From the NCBI GenBank assembly GCA_013339895.1, contig JABACO010000010.1:3847375-3911374 (forward strand): a stretch of DNA of 64,000 bases, read 5' to 3'. The translations under genes and the position numbers were made by a program. Of this stretch, positions 37,771 through 48,696 are shown in pieces. Source of the DNA: Ephydatia muelleri. Taxonomy: Eukaryota > Porifera > Demospongiae > Spongillida > Spongillidae. Position 1 is the first letter of the stretch; each line of letters begins with the position of its first letter. The notes under the pieces are model-generated. The model was not told the DNA's origin. It saw only the letters and a program-made list of their open reading frames with translations, and did no database searches.

Positions 37771-38012
37771 TGCCTGATAACAAGGCATTGATTGGAATTG
37801 GCTTGTTAACTAGACATTAGTTTTAGATATGTCATGCGTTGTGTATTATTTTACTGATAGATGAAGTATTCTAATGTAAGAAATTATGCTTCTTAATTCC
37901 ATGCATCGATCGACTGTCTTGTTGCGTTGCGAATCACGAGACTCAATATCCAGATCACGAGATGGGGGCTTATCGGGGATCTCAACCACGTGCGTATGAC
38001 TGATTGAGAATA

Positions 38013-41000
38013 ATGGAGGTCGAGATCGATTTTAGTGATTGCAGCGAATATCTACATGAATTGGAGAATGTTACTCGGAGATTTAGTGAGTGTGAAGACG
38101 TGTCTGTGAGGTTCAGTGACTTGGAAACAGCGGATGTTGGAAGTGCATCAGTTTGTTTCAGTGACCTAGTGACTGATCCTGGCTCTAGTCCACTAGTCGG
38201 GTGTGCGGAGCCGCTGCAAAATGCTCTGTCAGGTAATCCTATGTCCAGCTTTGAAAATATTTTTGTTTGAAAGGTGATTTCATTTTATATGTATACCACT
38301 TATTTTTAGATGTGGATAATGGGACCTATGATTCTTATGTTTTTAAGAACAGAAAAATGACTGCGAGTAGAAAAAGGCTGAGCTATGTTGAAGGTGAGTT
38401 TTTTATTATTTACCAAGATTCTGTTTATTGTTAAGCAATTATCACCATTATAGTTGGTTCCAAATTAAATTTTGGCATTTAACATGTTTCTGCGTTGATT
38501 GACGTAATTGTAATTTTGATCCCATTGCGTATTTGTTTGGTTTCATTTGCAAAACTGAAGACTGAGTGAACATCATTTTTGCTACTGAGAATGGTCTACT
38601 AGGGATCAATCGCCTATCAAGGGGTTTGAAGTTTGATAGGTCACAATATAATTAATACTTCTGTTTTGTTTAGAAATTATTATGCTTCGTATAGGCTTTA
38701 GAATGTGCTTTCTAACCCAACCCTCACAATGGTTACGTAATTGCATAATCTATTAATTTAGTAGTACTGAGCTATCAATATGGCTGGTAACAGAAGCCAT
38801 ACAAAGCTATTTCATTTCATTCTGGTGTGCATGGCACAGGTAGACTCCCTGATTTAGTTACATTGATGCAGTATGCAGCTATGTATTCAGTTTTCTTTTT
38901 TATACTTTATTAACTCGACTGCAAACTATGGTTTGTATTAAAAACAGAAACCGTTCTAGTGCAATGATTTGTTATTGCCACAAAAACTGGGTTCTCTCTC
39001 CAATGCTAAAAAGAGATACAAAACACTTTACATGGCATGTTCTTCGATCATCTGCAGATAAAAGTATCCTTTATTCCAAACAATCCCTTCATTCATCTTG
39101 GACTGCCCTATCATTTATGACGTCGACTTGGTGACACACAAATTTCACATGTTTATTGGGCATATTATGGGACAGAACTAGGCTAAATCAATGCAGTGTA
39201 CAAGTTTGTACAATTTTGTTGTTATGCTGGTACATACCTCGCTCAAAACCAGCAGTTTTTGCGCCAATATGAGCACGAATTTGTGGGTTTTGTTGATAAA
39301 TTTGCAACTAAATGCCTATAAGGATGGTCCAATCGATTCTGAGTTGGTGTGAGTAGGCTGGTACAAATAGCTACATAATTGAACGTGGAGCCATTGGTCA
39401 TTGATTTTGTGCTTTGATATATGCCAAACTAAAAAAACCAAACTCTATAAGACCATATCCACGAACAATGAATATATTTGTGGTTTTCATCTTACCTGGC
39501 ATTTGTTGTAAGTTTATCAGATGTTAATACAAAACCCTCAATTTCGAACTCATAATGACGTGAAAAATGGCTGGCTTAGAGCAAGGTAGTTTCCAGCTAG
39601 GCTACGTACAAAAATTCAACTTATGCACCACATTTAGTTAGCCTACTTTTGTCCCTCAAAATGTTCGCTTCACCAGAATTACCCTATAAACATTTCAAAG
39701 AGGTGTCTTCATCTCGTCATAAACAATTGTGCAGTCGAAGAACGAATAATGAAATTGTATTATATTTTCTGTAGATGATGGAAAAGCTTGCCTTGTACGT
39801 GTTTTATATCTGTATTTAGCATATACAGAGAAATCCTATGTTTTATGGCAGTGTTGAAAACATTGTGTGTGTATACAGTTTTTGACTATAATAGTCTTTA
39901 ATACAAATTCAAGTTAATATGGTACTTTCATGAATATCTAATAAATTACTGTAGTACACAGTATTAATAATTTTTGTGTCCTACAATAAGTTAATACTAA
40001 TTGAAGAAGTGCCAGGAACACTAATGCAATAAAATGTTAACGATGAAAGACAGTAGCCACAAAATAATATGCCACCAAACAACAAATTAATTTTTTGCCA
40101 GCCTGCATGAGTTGAAATATCAATTGCAATTTTTTTTATTGATAGAGTATTGTGGACAAAAGGCACTGCTGGAAGAAGGTAAATGAAAATCAATGCTCAT
40201 GTGAAATCACACAGCATCTCTGCACTTTATTTCAGAGTTAAGAAAAGACTTGGATAATTCAGATTCAAGTGAATTTGAATCTGACAGTAGCTTGAAAGTG
40301 GTAAAGAAGCAGCGTTGTAAGTCTCTGAAATTATAACCAAAGTTATTGAATGGAATAACTCAATATGCCTGTATATCTTAAGATTTGTATGCCATAGAAA
40401 CTGCATTTGCATAAATTAAGCTACGGTTTGTGTCACACATTCATTTCTACAACAGTACTACATATTATGTGTCAGGAAATGTTCTACACAAACACAACAT
40501 GCAATGTTGAGAAAAATTATTGTCTTAATTTATCTCCTATACTGAACATGCCATGCACTCATTGCTAATGGGAGTTAGCTTATCCTAGATGTTTTGCACA
40601 TATAAACTACACACGAGTAATTTTTTTAATGGTTGCATGCATGTTGTAAGCGTAATATTACTTATTGCGATTATGTTGCATTGTTTTCTGAGAGGTGCGC
40701 AATATTTCTTAGCTCTGTAATATGATTAGTACGTACCCTACATTCATGTACATGCCGAGCACTGCATGAATACAAGCAGGATCACATAACATGTACACAA
40801 CAAGTACGAATGCAATGCAAACATGTATTTGATGGTTGAAAATTGGCATGCAGAGAACACTAACAGCACTGTCCTAACATTCATAAAACTTGAGCTGAAG
40901 AAAAAGAAAATGAGTATTTACAACAAGAAATATGTTATCAAATATATGAGCGGCTTGTGTTGTACATGCATGCTTAAGCACACAAGTTCTATTCCTTACA

Positions 41001-44000
41001 TTTTAATAATTAGTTCATAACTCTTCTATGACAGACTCTTCACTGGTCTGGGACGTCTTTGATGTCTTAAGAGCAAATGGGTGCTCACCTCAATGCTGAA
41101 ATAAAGTGCACCATCTTTCAGCACTGGATATATTGAGCTACCACCACTATTTTATTCAGCTTCCAAAATCAGCAAAACTTCAATGGATAGTCGACTACCT
41201 CAACACACACTCCTCCAGTTTCAATCCCTGTGAAACAATGCACATCATAGCTGGAAAGAATGTCTGTCAAGCACTTTGGATTGCAACCTTAGGAATAAGC
41301 ACCTCTTTGTACTACAAAGCTAGAAAGATGGTTTCTGGTGGATCCATTCATGTGTACAGAGACATACAGCGCACACCCTTACAGAAATCGAGTCGAGCAG
41401 TTGCATGGATGCATAACTATTTCAGTTTAATCGGAGATCAAATGCCGCACAGAATGATAGTGCACCTTCCTAGCAACCTATCCAAGTTGTCAGTTTATAA
41501 TAGAATGGCTTGTGATATGAGGAGTAGGGGACTGGAACACATTGTATGTCAAAGCCAATTTTTCAGACTGTGGGATGAGCATTTTGCTCATGTGAGTATA
41601 CCAAAGGTATGTCAGATCAGACAATTATACAAAGTATTAAGATTTAATGCATTTTATTCTAGGAAAATCGATTCACTAAGTGTGATATTTGTAGCATAGT
41701 TAAAAGTGAAAAGGAAAGAACTATGGATCCCAACAAGATAGCACAATTAAATGAATTGATGGAGGATCACTTAAAACTACAAATGTGAGTTCGTACTTCA
41801 CGATAATATGTAATAAACTACTATTATTCACATGCAGGGATCAGAGAAAAAGATATCATTGTATTCGTGAACGTGCAGAGACTGACAGAAGCATTATGTC
41901 AGTAATAATTGATGGCATGGACCAAAATAGCACACAGCTTCCACATACCAAGCGATTGCAGAAGTCAGATGCAAATCTATGGCACTTTCGGACTCACCTT
42001 ACTGGTGCCATGCTACATGGAAACAAAGCAGTGGTATATTTGGACTATCTTCAGTGGCCACACGATCCAAATCTAACTATCAATGTGTTATTGGAGGTAA
42101 CTTGGATGTTTTGCATTTAAAATTTTGTCATAATCCTATTTTGGTTAGGTTATTTTGTCACACTTCCACAATCTACAACATTTGTCTCAATCAATACCAA
42201 AACGGTTATATATTCAACTGAACAACACAGCTCGCGAAAATAAAAACCGATGTGTCTTATCATTTTTATCTTTATTGGTGGAGCTTGGAGTGTTCGAAGA
42301 GGTACAATGCATTGTTGCAGCTAAATGCTAACCTACAACATGCTGGATTACAGATTGAGCTGGGTTTCTTAATGGTTGGGCACACCCATGAAGATATTGA
42401 TGCCTTGTTTGGGAACATTGGCAAATGGTTGAAGAAAAACAATGCATTAACAGTCACCGGTAAGTAATTTAGTGACATGTTTACTACTTTATGAATGTCT
42501 TAATGTCGTATCATTTAGATTTACTAGATGGTTGCAAACAGGCAAACAAAATAGTTCAAGAGGCTGTTCCCTTGTCAGAAATGATGGATGTTAAAACATG
42601 GCTTCTACCTCATACAGAAGAACTGCACAACCATTCCAATCCGCATAAATTCAAATTTTACAGGAATGCTGATGGCCATGCTGAAATGAAGTACAAACAT
42701 TGGACTCAAGATAGTTGGGAGCCAAGTGGAAATCAACCGGGTTTGAAGCTATTAAAGGTGACCAAATGTAGTATCATTAATAGTATTCCAAGGTGTGTAC
42801 CGGTGACTACTACTCAGGCTCATATTTGTAATTATCTGCCAATTGAGTCAGCGCAAGGACTTGAAATAAAATGTGTTGCTACATGTAGCATTATGCAAAT
42901 ATAAATTTTACAATTTGTCTTATTCTTTTAAACCAAGACATGTAAAAAGTAATGATTGAAGGTTATTTTAGCCCTGACATTTACTTGAATTTCTCAGACT
43001 ACTGTAAATGGTGTGCCTGGTATTGTGAAACCCAGTCCTGCCAAACAAGACCTGGATGCTCTTTCCGGTTCAATGTCAAAGTTTGTTTGCCTTCATGACA
43101 CTCAGAAGAAGTGGTGGACGTCATTTCTATCAGGATTAAATGACGAATTTGAAAAAGAGTCTTACAATGTAGACACATGGGTGTTACTGGATATCATTGC
43201 CATTGTCCAAGCATGCGATAAACAAGACATTCCAAAGTCTTCACTTCTACCTTCTCAGTTAGTAAAACGTCACACAAACATTACAACTGACATTCCTGAA
43301 GTAAGTCGTATGTATGTGTATGTGTATTGCTATGCTTGACTAAACTTTGTTAGGTCTATATTGGACACCGAAGAAGCAAAAAGAAAGAAGGAAATGAAAA
43401 AACAGAATTTGAAGATATTAGTGAACCGGTTCGTAACTTTCTTAATCCTTAATTTATAATGGGTCAACAGAGTCACTGTTAAATCAAGGAATTGTGATCT
43501 GCCAAACTAATGCTACTTTAGTGACCAACATGCCTGACATTTCAAAAGGAGAATGCTAAGGTGACAAATCAATATTCCTTTTTGATATTTCAAAGCCAAT
43601 CATTCGGATTGACAATGCTTTTGTTTCTAGTTTTGAAATTTCAAGCAGGCCATGGAATCATTTCTGTCGTATATAGATACAAATCGCATGACATAATTAT
43701 TCCTTTTTGAAATTTCAAAATCAATCATTCTAAATGCTTCAATGCTTTTTTTCAAGTTTTGAAATTTCAAACAGCTCATGGCATCATTAATGTAGTTGTA
43801 GGATAGATAGATCATTACTCTATTTTGACATTTCAAAACCAATCATTCTGATGTTCTAAATGCTTCAATGCTTTCATATCTTAGACTAGTTTTGAAATTT
43901 CAAACAGGTCATGGCATCATTTATGTTATATAAAGATACAAATTGTATGAAAGATTTTTATTCCTTTTTGAAATTTCAAAGCTGATCATTTTGGATTTTC

Positions 44001-47000
44001 TAAATGCTTCAATGCTTGTTTTTCTAGTTTTGAAATTTCAAGCAGGTAATGGCATCTTTTCCAATTAGAAATTTCAAAGCCAATCATTCTGATGTTCTAA
44101 ATGCTTCAATTTTTTTTTTCTAGTTTTGAAATTTCAAGCAGATCATGGCATAATTTATGTCCTATACAGATACAATTTGTATCACAGATCATTATTCCAA
44201 TTTGAAATTTCAAAGCCAATCATTCTGATGTTCTAAATGCTTCAATGTTTTTTTTCTAGTTTTGAAATTTAAGCAGATCATGGCATCATTTATGCCCTAT
44301 ACAGATACAATTTGTATCATTATATTATCAAAATGCTTCCAAGGTTTTTTTTGTAGTTTTGAAATTTCAAACAGCTCATGGCATCATTTTCATTTTACTC
44401 GTATAAAGATACAAATTGTTTGACATATCATTATTACTTTGAAACTTCAAAACCAATCATTCTGATGTCCTAAATACTTCAATGCTTTGGTTTCTAGTTT
44501 TGAAATTTCAAGCAGGTCATGGCATCATTTATGTTGTATAAATGTACACATTGTATGACATTATTATTCCTTTTTGAAATTTCAAAGCCATGATTAAAAT
44601 GCTTCCAAGCTTTTTAAATTAGTTTTGAAATTTCAAACAGCTTATGGCATCATTTTACTCGTATTAAGATACAAATTGTATGACATATCATTATTCGTTT
44701 TGAAATTTCAAAACCAATCATTCCGATGTTCAAAATTATATCAATGCTTTTGTTTCTAGTTTTGAAATTTCAAGCAGGTCATGGCATCATTTATGTCGTA
44801 TAAAGGTACACATTGTATGACATCATTATTCCTTTTTGAAATTTCAAAGCCATGATTAAAATGCTTCCAAGCTTTTTAAATTAGTTTCGAATTTTCAAAC
44901 AGCTCAAAGACATGGCATCATTTTACTCGTATAAAGATACAAATTGTTTGACATATCATTATTACTTTGAAACTTCAAAACCAATCATTCTGATGTCCTA
45001 AATACTTCAATGCTTTGGTTTCTAGTTTTGAAATTTCAAGCAGGTCATGGCATCATTTATGTCGTATAAATGTACACATTGTATGACATTATTATTCCTT
45101 TTTGAAATTTCAAAGCCATGATTAAAATGCTTCCAAGCTTTTTAAATTAGTTTTGAAATTTCAAACAGCTCATGGCATCATTTTACTCATATAAAGATAC
45201 AAATTGTATGACATATCATTATTCGTTTTGAAATTTCAAAACCAATCATTCCGATGTTCTAAATTATATCAATGCTTTTGTTTCTAGTTTTGAAATTTCA
45301 AGCAGGTCATGGCATCATTTATGTCGTATAAAGGTACACATTGTATGACATCATTATTCCTTTTTGAAATTTCAAAGCCATGATTCGGATTTTTAAAATG
45401 CTTTTTAAATTAGTTTTGAAAATTCAAACAGCTCATGCCATCATTTTACTTGACTGTATAAAGATACAAATTGTATGACATATCATTATTCTATTTGAAA
45501 TTTCAAAACCAATCATTCTGATGTTCTAAATGCTTCACTGCTTTCATATCTATTTTTGAAATTTCAAACAGGTCATGGCATCATTTAGATACAAATTATA
45601 TGACATATCTGTATTCCTTTTAAAGCTGATCATTAGGATTTTTAATGCTTGTTTTTCTAGTTTTGAAATTTCAAGCAGGTCATGGCATAAATTATGTCCT
45701 ATTTGATATTTCAAAGCCAATCATTGGAATATTTCTAAATGCTTCAATGCTTTTTATCTATTTTTTTTAAATTTCAAACAGGTTATGGCATCACATATGT
45801 CATATAAATTGTATGGCAGATCGTTATTCCTTTTTAAAATTTCAAAGCCAATCATTCTGATTTTCAAAATGCTTTAATGCTTTTTTATCGAGTTTTGAAA
45901 TTACAAACAGGTCATGGCATCACATATGATACAAATTGTATGACAGATCGTTATTCCTTTTTGAAATTTCAAAGCCAATCATTCGTGTTTCAATGCTTTT
46001 TGAAAAGAGCAGCACCATTTTCATGGTCTCCGCCTCCCAGGAGAAACCCATGTCGGCAAGATCTGTACGACCATTGTGATGTCTCGATTTGGGAGTCTCC
46101 GTTCTGTTTGTTTTTGCGGGCAAAGCCTGGAGGGAGAGAACATTTGGGGCAGGTTTAGCATCATCAGAATGTAACACTGGTGTGCCCCTATTGTTGGCTA
46201 TCATTAGTCTGTACAGTTTGTGTTGTTTTATCATTGGTTTGTGTTGTGGTAAGCTCAGTTAGCGTGATGTTTCTGTTTCTGATGCGTTTGTGCGGTGTAA
46301 TGAAATATTTAGTAGGTTCCATGTGTATTTCAGGCCAATATGAATTATATGCTCTGTGTGTTTGGCAGGCATTGTTTCAGGTCGTGTATTTGCTAATGAG
46401 GGCCATTGGATGTTCGTGGATCAGTTTGAGGATGGAAGGGAATAGAGAAGTTGAGAATAGGTATCGTCTGGGTTTTGGAATAGGAAATCCGTCTGTTAGC
46501 TCACATGTTTTGTGCCCTTCTTCTCGTTCTCTCTGCACGTGTACGATTTTGTTCGCCACAGGCTTTGTATCCATAGGATGTTCAGTGTCATATCTTTTCA
46601 TTCTGAATTGTAAGTTTAGGCTGATTAGTTTGTACATGAAGATGTAGCGAGTAGCTGGTTTTTGTACGCTGAGGAAAGGAGGGCAGTTGTGTTGGTGTAT
46701 GCAGTTAGTTTGTTGAAGTGGTTGAGGTTAGGAACAACAATAGATCAAGAGACATACATAAATACAAATACGCCATGAATAAACAACGTCTCTGTACATA
46801 CAGTATTCAAAGCCAATCATTCAGATTTTCTAAATGCTTCAATGCTTTTTTTTTTCTTCTTATTATTTAACAGGTACTTCTTATTATAATCCACATGTAT
46901 ACAATAATACAATTATAATAAGATAAATGAATGCACCCTACTATTGCTAATAGTCAGGTACAAAACATTTGCCTTTTTTTTTAAATCTGCTCGTAATGCT

Positions 47001-48196
47001 TAAAAGATTCAAGCATTTCTTGAAAATTATTATCTTTATTGCTTACATTCACCAGAATCTAGTGAATGTAAGCAATAAAGATATTAATAATTTTCAAGAA
47101 ATGCTTGAATCTTTTAAGCATTTAAATGAGAAATTCCACGGTGAAATGAGAAGTGGTTTTAATGGGGAGAGTATGGCTGTGGCGTTGGTTCTAACTAAGT
47201 TGAGGTTCAGCCTTGCATTTGGCATCATTTTCATCATAATATAACAGGTATAAAATTAATACACATTCAACCGTACATGAACAATACATTTAAAAACATA
47301 CTACCACTAAACAACATCATTGAAAGGAGAGGACAGTCAGGGTTGGAGGCAAAGTTCCATGCAGCATTCCCCTCTGAATGCAACTGAAAACCTTAGTTTG
47401 CATGAGGTATACTAGAGTGCTTTTAAAATTTAAAATGGGTCATAGCATCATTTATGTCGTATATATTATGACAGATCATTATTACTTTTTGAAATTTCAA
47501 AATCTCAATGCTTTTTTTTAACGTTTTGAAATTTCAAACAGGTCGTGGCATCATTTATGTAGTATACAAGATACAAATTGTATGACAGATCATTATTCCT
47601 TTTTGAAATTTCAAAACCAATCATTCTGTGTTTGAATACTTTTTTCTAATGTATGTGATTGGTTTAAGTGTTTAGATCTTTTTATATTAAAATCATAAAT
47701 TCTACAAGGAGGAATAAGAGGAAAAAATGATATAAATGATATTTTAGTCACCATTAATGACAAATTGAGGAACAACTAATGGCCAAATCCTATGACAATC
47801 AGTCATAACATATTTGAAATTTCAAAATAGCTAAGTATTGAACATTAATATGTCACTTGTTTTTTGCAACATTAGGCCACTGAAGTAGGAAATAATCCTG
47901 CAGATTCCAAAATTCAACCTGAAGAGATTGTTGCCCTTGGCCTTCAACAATACAGTGATGAACTTCCTCAGGTTGCCCGAGTGTTGGCTCTGGATGGTGA
48001 TAATGTCACTGCTGAGTGGTGGACCGGAACATATAGTGGCACCTGGATCCCATGGATGGTGAAAGGACAATCTCAGTTAATTGAAGTGCACAAGAACTGC
48101 ATAGTGTCAAAAATTGCACTAACTAAATCAAACAGGCTTCACAGCAGCGCTGTTAAATTACTTAAAGAAGCATACAAAAGTTTTGAATTCATGTAA
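38013..48196 (+). CDS. DUF7869-type transposase-like gene of the 24.36-kb element
   Basis: Exons 38,013-38,232, 38,310-38,393, 40,146-40,178, 40,236-40,316, 41,035-41,606, 41,663-41,784, 41,838-42,096, 42,149-42,301, 42,354-42,459, 42,519-42,757, 42,998-43,300 and 47,876-48,196 all join in phase at GT-AG sites (about 830 residues); a further small exon near 43,354-43,430 is uncertain. The N-terminus is acidic. Then come KNVCQALWIATLGISTSLYY, a zinc motif FTKCDIC, IDGMDQNSTQLPH, then QLNNTARENKNRCVLSFLSL and IELGFLMVGHTHEDIDALF, the hallmark block of DUF7869 proteins, and a C-terminal ALTKSNRLHSSAVKLLKEAY. The family is known from transposon-like animal and protist genes; the D/N/H/E-rich block is presumed catalytic. 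One in-frame TGA at 41,097-41,099 (within exon 5) is the only clear lesion. The stop codon is 284 bp from the right terminus. Confidence 0.75.
38394..40145. other. Large intron of the DUF7869 gene
   Basis: AT-rich intron, donor GTGAGT at 38,394, acceptor TTGATAG at 40,145. I see no element or gene in it. Confidence 0.5.
46005..46800. other. Unexplained 0.8-kb insert in the repeat array
   Basis: Sequence of different composition (GC- and GT-rich on the plus strand) that cuts into the repeat. There is a 155-residue open frame on plus (46,180-46,647, hydrophobic, probably an artefact) and an 86-residue frame on minus (46,637-46,377, basic, PIPKPRRYLF). No terminal repeats or family motifs were recognised; it may be a fragment of a retroelement or a gene. 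Confidence 0.35.
46976..47157. repeat. Fold-back copy of the element's right terminus
   Basis: About 80 bp at 46,976-47,055 (AATGCTTAAAAGATTCAAGC, TATCTTTATTGCTTACATTC) is inverted immediately at 47,060-47,122. The second arm continues with GAGAAATTCCACGGTGAAAT and GAGAAGTGGTT to 47,157, the same as the true right end at 48,355-48,480. An internal duplicate of the terminus, in palindromic form. Confidence 0.85.
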
Positions 48197-48632
48197 CGTG
48201 TTTTGATCAATTCACTATTAATGTTCCTCAAACACAGTCGCAGTTTGAATGATATAACTTTTTTTGTCTTCTTTATTCAGTAGGGTTTGTGTTTGTCTTG
48301 CTGGTTTGTTTTTTTTTTTGAAGGATGCACATGTTATTTGAAGGATGTATTCGCACATCTGGTGAATGTAAGCTATAAAGATAATAATTTTCAAGAAATG
48401 CTTGAATCTTTTAAGCATTACGAGCAGATTTATTTAAAAAAAGGCGAATGAAAAATTCCACGGTGAAATGAGAAGTGGTTGTTTGCGACAAGTTAACGCA
48501 TCGTGTTCAGACGTAGTAAACCCAACTTTTTGTCCAGTGTACCTGATATCGATATCACTTGGATTGTAATTTTGCTCATTTGTGCATCGATATCATGGTT
48601 TCCTTAATTTTTATTACAAAATAGCATTGAAT

Positions 48633-48696
48633 GTTGAATGCACCGATTCCCGTCCGATCACCGAAGTTAAGCAGCGTCGGGCCGGATCAGTACTTG
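48633..48696 (+). pseudogene. 5S rRNA fragment, copy 3, internally deleted
   Basis: TTGAATGCACCGATTCCCG, then GAAGTTAAGCAGCGTCGGGC and CAGTACTTG, ending at 48,696. The upstream spacer (48,540-48,632) matches the spacers of copies 1 and 2, but about 150 bp, including the last part of the spacer and the first third of the 5S gene, are missing between two TGAATG repeats. The 3' third is replaced by unrelated DNA. Confidence 0.9.

Larger units (their letters stand above)
43540..47830. repeat. TTTTGAAATTTCAAA repeat array in the last intron of the DUF7869 gene
   Basis: More than 30 copies of the palindromic core TTGAAATTTCAA set in a loose 110-130 bp unit (CCAATCATTCTGATGTTCTAAATGC, CAGGTCATGGCATCATTTATG, GATACAAATTGTATGACA). 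Near-identical 360-bp higher-order blocks recur (for example about 44,420-44,780 versus 44,960-45,320). Two unrelated stretches interrupt it: 46,005-46,800 and 46,970-47,160. Confidence 0.9.
24124..48480 (+). mobile_element. 24.36-kb two-gene DNA transposon (DUF7869 transposase + ParB-like gene)
   Basis: Terminal inverted repeats: AACCACTTCTCATTTCAC at 24,124 and its exact complement ending at 48,480, continuing to about 36 bp with two mismatches. GTTT flanks both sides (24,120-24,123 and 48,481-48,484). Two genes run outward from a central region at about 35-38 kb: DUF7869-type transposase on plus, ParB-like gene on minus (scrambled by a later inversion). It also contains a 173-bp satellite, TTGAAATTTCAA-type repeats at both ends, and an inserted TTAA element. 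The 4-bp duplication would suit superfamilies such as Sola or Academ, but I do not assign one. Its size and gene pairing are unusual for a cut-and-paste element. Confidence 0.82.
3886..48539 (+). mobile_element. CACTA-1: EnSpm/CACTA element interrupting the 5S array
   Basis: Left end CACTGCGTAAATAAATG at 3,886, right end ACTTTTTGTCCAGTG at 48,539, flanked by TAC (3,883-3,885) and TAC (48,540-48,542), the 3-bp target duplication expected of CACTA elements. The flanking DNA is decisive: the 5S spacer to the left of 3,886 continues at 48,540 with CTGATATC...ACTTGGATTGTAATTTTGC, as in the intact spacer at 3,538-3,565. Perfect terminal identity is only CACTG, with scattered matches after it; subterminal TTTAC/GCAAA motifs are seen on both sides. 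It carries a divergent gene pair (accessory gene minus, tnp2-type transposase plus) and hosts two later insertions, CACTA-2 and the 24.36-kb element; about 7.3 kb is its own sequence. Confidence 0.85.

Noticed and set aside
41097-41099. TGA read as selenocysteine
   Set aside because: No SECIS-like element was identified and a transposase has no need for it; a simple nonsense change is more likely.
46180-46647. 155-residue hydrophobic frame as a membrane protein
   Set aside because: No splice or start context, low-complexity Val/Leu/Cys content from a GT-rich strand, and a competing frame on the other strand.
24127-48477. Reading the 24.36-kb element as another CACTA with CACTT ends
   Set aside because: With CACTT as terminus the flanking triplets are AAC and GTT, not a duplication; extending to AACCACTT gives matching GTTT on both sides.
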